From Chamaelirium japonicum (taxonomy: Eukaryota; Streptophyta; Magnoliopsida; Liliales; Melanthiaceae), in contig OX393552.1 in assembly GCA_947650365.1 (NCBI GenBank), positions 25,042,164 through 25,106,163 on the forward strand: a stretch of 64,000 nt of DNA, written 5' to 3'. Made by a program: the position numbers and the translations under genes. Below are positions 60,672 to 64,000 of this stretch, in pieces (the stretch's first letter is position 1; every line of letters starts with the position of its first letter). The notes under the pieces were generated by a model that worked only from the letters and a program-made list of their open reading frames with translations, did not search any database and had not been told where the DNA came from.

Positions 60672-61979
60672 ATGGATTTTCCGATCTATGGCCGCTCTCT
60701 CCTTCTCGCCGTCCTCTTGATCTCCACATCCGCATTGCCGGAGGGATCGACATCCATGCCGGCATTGCCCTCCGCGGCGGCGGCCTCCGGCCAGATCAAC
60801 TCCAACTCCGTCCTCGTGGCCCTCCTCGACTCCCAGTACACCGAGCTCTCCGAGCTCGTCGAGAAGGCCCTCCTCCTCCCGACCCTAGAGGACGCAGTCG
60901 GGCGGCAGAACCTCACCATCTTCGCACCCCGCAACGAGGCCCTCGATCGGGGCCTCGACCCCGAGTTCAAGCGCTTCCTCCTCGAGCCCGGCAACCTCAG
61001 GTCCCTCCAGTCCCTCCTCCTCTTCCACGTCATCCCCACCCGGATCGCCTCCGACTCCTGGGCCGCCGCCCGCCACCGCACCCTCTCCGACGACCACCTC
61101 CACCTCTCCGTCAAGGACTCCTCCTTGCGCGCCGGGCTTGCTGCCGTCGTCCACCCGGACGCGGTCCTCCGCCCCGACGGCGTGATCCACGCCATCGAGC
61201 GGCTGCTCGTCCCCCGTTCCGTCCAGGAGGACTTCAACCGCCGCCGCAGCCTGGCGGCCATCTCCGCCGTGCTCCCGACCGGCGCGCCGGAGGTGGACGC
61301 GCGGACGCACCGGCTGAAGAAGCCGGTCCCGCCCGCGCCGACGGGATCCCCGCCGGCGCTCCCGATCTACGACGCTATGGCCCCCGGGCCCGGCCTGGCT
61401 CCGGCGCCGGCCCCCGGGCCGGGGTCGGGGAAACACTGGTTCGACGGGGAGGGGCAGGTGAAGGACTTCATCCAGACGCTGCTGCTGTACGGCGGGTACA
61501 ACGAGATGGCGGACATCCTGGTGAACCTGACGTCGCTGGCGACGGAGATGGGGCGGTTGGTGTCGGAGGGGTACGTGCTGACGGTGCTGGCCCCCAACGA
61601 CGAGGCGGTGGCGCGGCTGACGGCGGAGCAGCTGAGCGAGCCGGGGGCGCCGGAGCGGATCATGTACTACCACCTGATCCCGGAGTACCAGACGGAGGAG
61701 AGCATGTACAACGCGGTGCGGAGGTTCGGGAAGGTGCGGTACGACACCCTCCAGCTGCCGCATAAGGTGGTGGCGCGGGAGGCCGATGGGTCGGTCAAGT
61801 TCGGGCAGGGGGAGGGGTCGGCCTACCTCTTCGACCCGGATATCTACACCGACGGCCGGATCTCCGTCCAGGGGATTGATGCGGTCCTGTTCCCGCCAGA
61901 CGAGGAGTCGACACCGGCCACGGCTGTGGTTCCGGCGGCAAAGAACCCCGCCGCCTCGGCCAAGACAAGAAGAGGTTAG
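60672..61979 (+). CDS. FLA: Fasciclin-like arabinogalactan protein, FLA15-18 type (probably first exon)
   Basis: FLAs are secreted cell-wall and cell-surface glycoproteins involved in adhesion and wall organisation. The 435-residue frame starts with a signal peptide (about 1-21, LLLAVLLISTSALP). FAS1 domain 1 spans about 45-182, with LTIFAPRNEAL (81-91) and the H2-like FHVIPTR. A proline-rich arabinogalactan stretch, APGPGLAPAPAPGPG, lies at about 227-241. FAS1 domain 2 spans about 252-407, with VLTVLAPNDEA (302-312) and YYHLIPEY. N-glycosylation sites are N80 and N285. Two FAS1 domains and the SVQEDFNRRR context fit the FLA15-18 clade, which lacks a GPI signal; none is visible here. The stop TAG lies just inside AGAG/GTTAGT, a good splice donor at 61974/61975, and relatives continue for a short cysteine-containing tail after RRG. 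The true 3' exon is probably outside the window. Third positions are strongly GC. Confidence 0.93.
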   Translation: MDFPIYGRSLLLAVLLISTSALPEGSTSMPALPSAAAASGQINSNSVLVALLDSQYTELSELVEKALLLPTLEDAVGRQNLTIFAPRNEALDRGLDPEFKRFLLEPGNLRSLQSLLLFHVIPTRIASDSWAAARHRTLSDDHLHLSVKDSSLRAGLAAVVHPDAVLRPDGVIHAIERLLVPRSVQEDFNRRRSLAAISAVLPTGAPEVDARTHRLKKPVPPAPTGSPPALPIYDAMAPGPGLAPAPAPGPGSGKHWFDGEGQVKDFIQTLLLYGGYNEMADILVNLTSLATEMGRLVSEGYVLTVLAPNDEAVARLTAEQLSEPGAPERIMYYHLIPEYQTEESMYNAVRRFGKVRYDTLQLPHKVVAREADGSVKFGQGEGSAYLFDPDIYTDGRISVQGIDAVLFPPDEESTPATAVVPAAKNPAASAKTRRG

Positions 61980-61980
61980 T
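61974..61980 (+). other. Candidate splice donor at the end of the FLA frame
   Basis: AGAG followed by GTTAGT matches the plant donor consensus except at +3. It sits where FLA15-18 relatives continue into their conserved tail. No convincing acceptor and second exon was found before 64000. Confidence 0.5.
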
Positions 61981-62470
61981 AGTGAATGGTCTTGATTCTT
62001 GACGGATTTTACCATGAATTATGTCTGATTTCTGCATAATGCGGTTTCTTGCTGCGGTCCAAAATGCTAATTCTTCAGGAAAAAAAAAAACGGCAAATTA
62101 GGTATAGGTCCTTAACTATTTTGCAATATTAGCCGCAGGACATCATAATTTGCTATATTAGCTAAGGTCCCTACAAGTATACATTCATCTCCAGGAAGAA
62201 TATATATTCGTGTTCAGATTCTTCAGAAACAGTAAGTATTTGTTTCAAAAAGAGTTTCAGAAAGAGTATATATATTCGTCTTTAGAAAGAGTATATATTC
62301 GTCGAGAGGGACTTGAGCTATATTTTGAAATTAATGTGTCCTGCAACTAAAAGTCATCTCTCAAAAAGGACTTATGTCAAACTTCCCCCCAAAAAATTAT
62401 ATAGTTTATTTTGCCTACGTCGGTTAGAATCCATTAACCATAGGTAACTTCACCTTCATCTTAATGGCGA
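61980..62470. other. Possible FLA intron or 3' flank
   Basis: AT-rich. AGAAAGAGTATATATTCGT-like words recur three times at 62180-62300. No exon is recognised. Confidence 0.45.
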
Positions 62471-62892
62471 AATGGGTTTACTTTTTGAGCACTGCTATTA
62501 TATATATTTTTTTATAGTCAAAGTTACTGATTTCGTAACCCTAATCAAGCAATCGCAGAAAGGCAAGGTTCGGCTAATGATGCTTACTTCATGCCTTGGA
62601 ACCTGCCCATTGATTATCTTGAGAATCGTGGTCGAAAAGAACAAGTCTCCTTCTCATTCTCACCACGAATTCTCTAAAGTTTCTTCTCATTGTCTCTCTC
62701 ATTCCTTTTCTTCACATGCACCAGGCTACATAAGCTTTTATAGTGAAACCCTAGTTGCCTCCGTAACGAGCAAATATGATCGGTCTGTAATAGAACCAAT
62801 TGGTCTTTCAGAAGTACCTTCCCTCTACAGCAGAATCGATCGGTCGAACAATAAGTTTCATAGTTCTCCAAAATTGAACCAATAAACCCACA
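62470..62892 (-). repeat. 3' LTR of a decayed Copia element (left edge approximate)
   Basis: On the - strand the LTR starts TGTGGGTTTATTGG at 62892, directly after the polypurine-like CCAATGTGGAGATT (62906-62893). A TATA-like CTATAAAAGC lies near 62737-62746. The 137-codon + strand frame at 62472 lies wholly inside this LTR and is not a gene. The far LTR edge could not be fixed. Confidence 0.65.
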
Positions 62893-62984
62893 AATCTCCA
62901 CATTGGCGAGATTTGCAGGGCATCACCGAAGTGCTCCAAACGAACTCTCTTCAAAGTAACCATGATGCCGCCCAATGCGTCTGA

Positions 62985-64000
62985 AGGCGCTCAGTTTGAG
63001 CCCTCAGATGTATAAAACATTGATCAAGTTCAAACAATGTTGGAACTTGACCACAGAGACTACCTTCATCAATATATTTGTAGGATTATATGTAGTCCTT
63101 TGAAAGAATAACCTTCTCTTCCAAACTCTCTCAGATAAAGTCGAATCGAACATCAATGTGCTTCGTGCGGGTGTGATGAACACGGTTCTTTGCCAGATAA
63201 ATAGTACTTTGACAGTTATAATGGGTTTAAATGTGCTTATGAAAAATCTCCAAATCTCTAATCAGCCTATGTAGCCAAATGGCTTCCTTAATGGCCTATG
63301 TCACCGACATGTACTTTGTGGGGGAGACTTTTGTTGTCGTACAGTTTCCTGCCAACAGTCAATGGAATTCGAGTGTGGTTTACTATAGTTTGCTAAGCTG
63401 TTACATAGCTGATGTTGTGAGTAGAGAGTAGATGGTAGAGTTGGAACTCAAGAACAGAAGAATTACCTTTGGAAATGAAAATTAGGATCTGAAAATTGTG
63501 TTGAGTCTATTATTTATAGAGATTTGAAAATAGCTCGGTCCCAGGGTAGTTTCTGCTGACCGGTTATCACGCCTCGGACAGTTGTCGGGGGCCCTAAATA
63601 GGATTGGCATGCTCCAAAGTATCATCGTGGGCCCTAGACAGAGCTGGCGGGCTCCAATGTACCGCCGTGGGCCACAAAGCTGGTGGGCCCCAAATTATCG
63701 TTGTGGGCCTCAAGCAGGGTTGGTAGGTCCCAAAGTTGCTCCTTTGGCCACACCCACATTCGCTGCCTTAGTAGTAGATAGAGCAACTGTTAACGTCGAC
63801 CTCCAACTCATCGGTCCTCTAACAAGGGTAAAGACATACCCTGTAGTAAACCAACATGTTTCCAAATTCAGCTGCATAGTCCAAGTTCATGTATCCAACC
63901 AACTGTTAACCAAGGTAACCATTCGTCTCAAAGTTCAAACCAACACCTAACGTCCCCTAAATGTACCAGAAAATTCACTTCGTTGCTTACCAATGTCATT
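62985..64000 (-). pseudogene. pol: Copia RNase H region, decayed and interrupted, running off the window
   Basis: On the - strand, 64000-63776 reads in shifting frames through a LETCWFTTGYVFTL-like segment to MSWRSTLTVALSTT, matching the Copia RNase H motif. After an insertion it resumes with KYMSVT and IKEAIWLHRLI (about 63317-63250), then RSTLMFDSTLSERVW- and LMKVVSVVKFQHCLNLINV-like segments matching the C-terminal end of Copia Pol. Several stops and frameshifts are present. It is followed by the polypurine tract and LTR. Confidence 0.75.
63318..63772 (-). mobile_element. Insertion inside the decayed Copia RNase H (LTR-like)
   Basis: About 455 bases split the codons after ALSTT from those before KYMSVT. 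It contains a TATA-like CTCTATAAATAATAG (- strand, 63522-63508) and four degenerate ~40-bp units rich in GGGCCC at 63580-63740. Exact edges and a target duplication are unclear. Confidence 0.5.

Noticed and set aside
62472..62885. A 137-codon frame considered as the missing last exon of the FLA gene
   Set aside because: Its KVRLMMLTSCLG segment only vaguely resembles the FLA tail, and the frame lies inside a - strand Copia LTR recognised by its start and polypurine tract.

Overview
The window is nuclear DNA of a flowering plant. Nested LTR retrotransposons, a plant L1-type LINE, a 5S-derived Cassandra-type TRIM, several MITEs and very long GA/CA/TA microsatellites fill almost all of it, and one ordinary plant gene lies near the right end: a two-FAS1-domain fasciclin-like arabinogalactan protein. 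That gene is strongly GC-biased at third codon positions, as in many monocots, but I cannot name a species.

1-16229 (element A, + strand): a degenerate Ty3/Gypsy element of the Tat type, with two RNase H regions before the integrase. Its left end lies outside the window. It has LTRs of about 3 kb carrying ~494-bp tandem repeats, a candidate primer-binding site, gag, protease, RT, RNase H, a second RNase H, integrase, a long 3' non-coding tract and a polypurine tract. In-frame stops and three frameshifts break it. 16230-18441: old repeat DNA with an LTR-like relic and GA microsatellites.

18442-47977 (element B, - strand): a related but rearranged element. It keeps gag and protease, carries a second diverged copy of the linker module without protease, and lacks all of RT, RNase H and integrase, yet the frame runs on to the native Pol C-terminus. 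Its left (3') LTR is split by two later insertions: a nearly intact 9,990-bp Ty1/Copia element C (19732-29721, + strand, one 1321-codon ORF, LTRs differing at about six of 2130 positions, TSD TCCTC) and a 5'-truncated LINE (30790-34256) that landed in the LTR TATA box. By LTR divergence judged by eye the order of age is A (about 10%), then B (about 3.4%), then C (about 0.3%).

47978-60671: intergenic DNA with small elements (MITEs with 3-bp and 9-bp TSDs, Helitron-like ends, a long inverted-repeat element, a Cassandra-type TRIM with 5S rRNA-derived LTRs in inverted arrangement, a hAT-like inverted-repeat element), an RNase H fragment, minisatellites and long microsatellites. 60672-61979: the FLA gene; its open frame stops at what looks like a splice donor. 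61980-64000: a decayed Copia element on the - strand, itself interrupted, probably inside or just beyond the last FLA intron.

The main unusual system is the A/B pair: a Tat-lineage element and a gag-protease-only relative with duplicated, in-frame-fused modules, which would have had to borrow RT and integrase.
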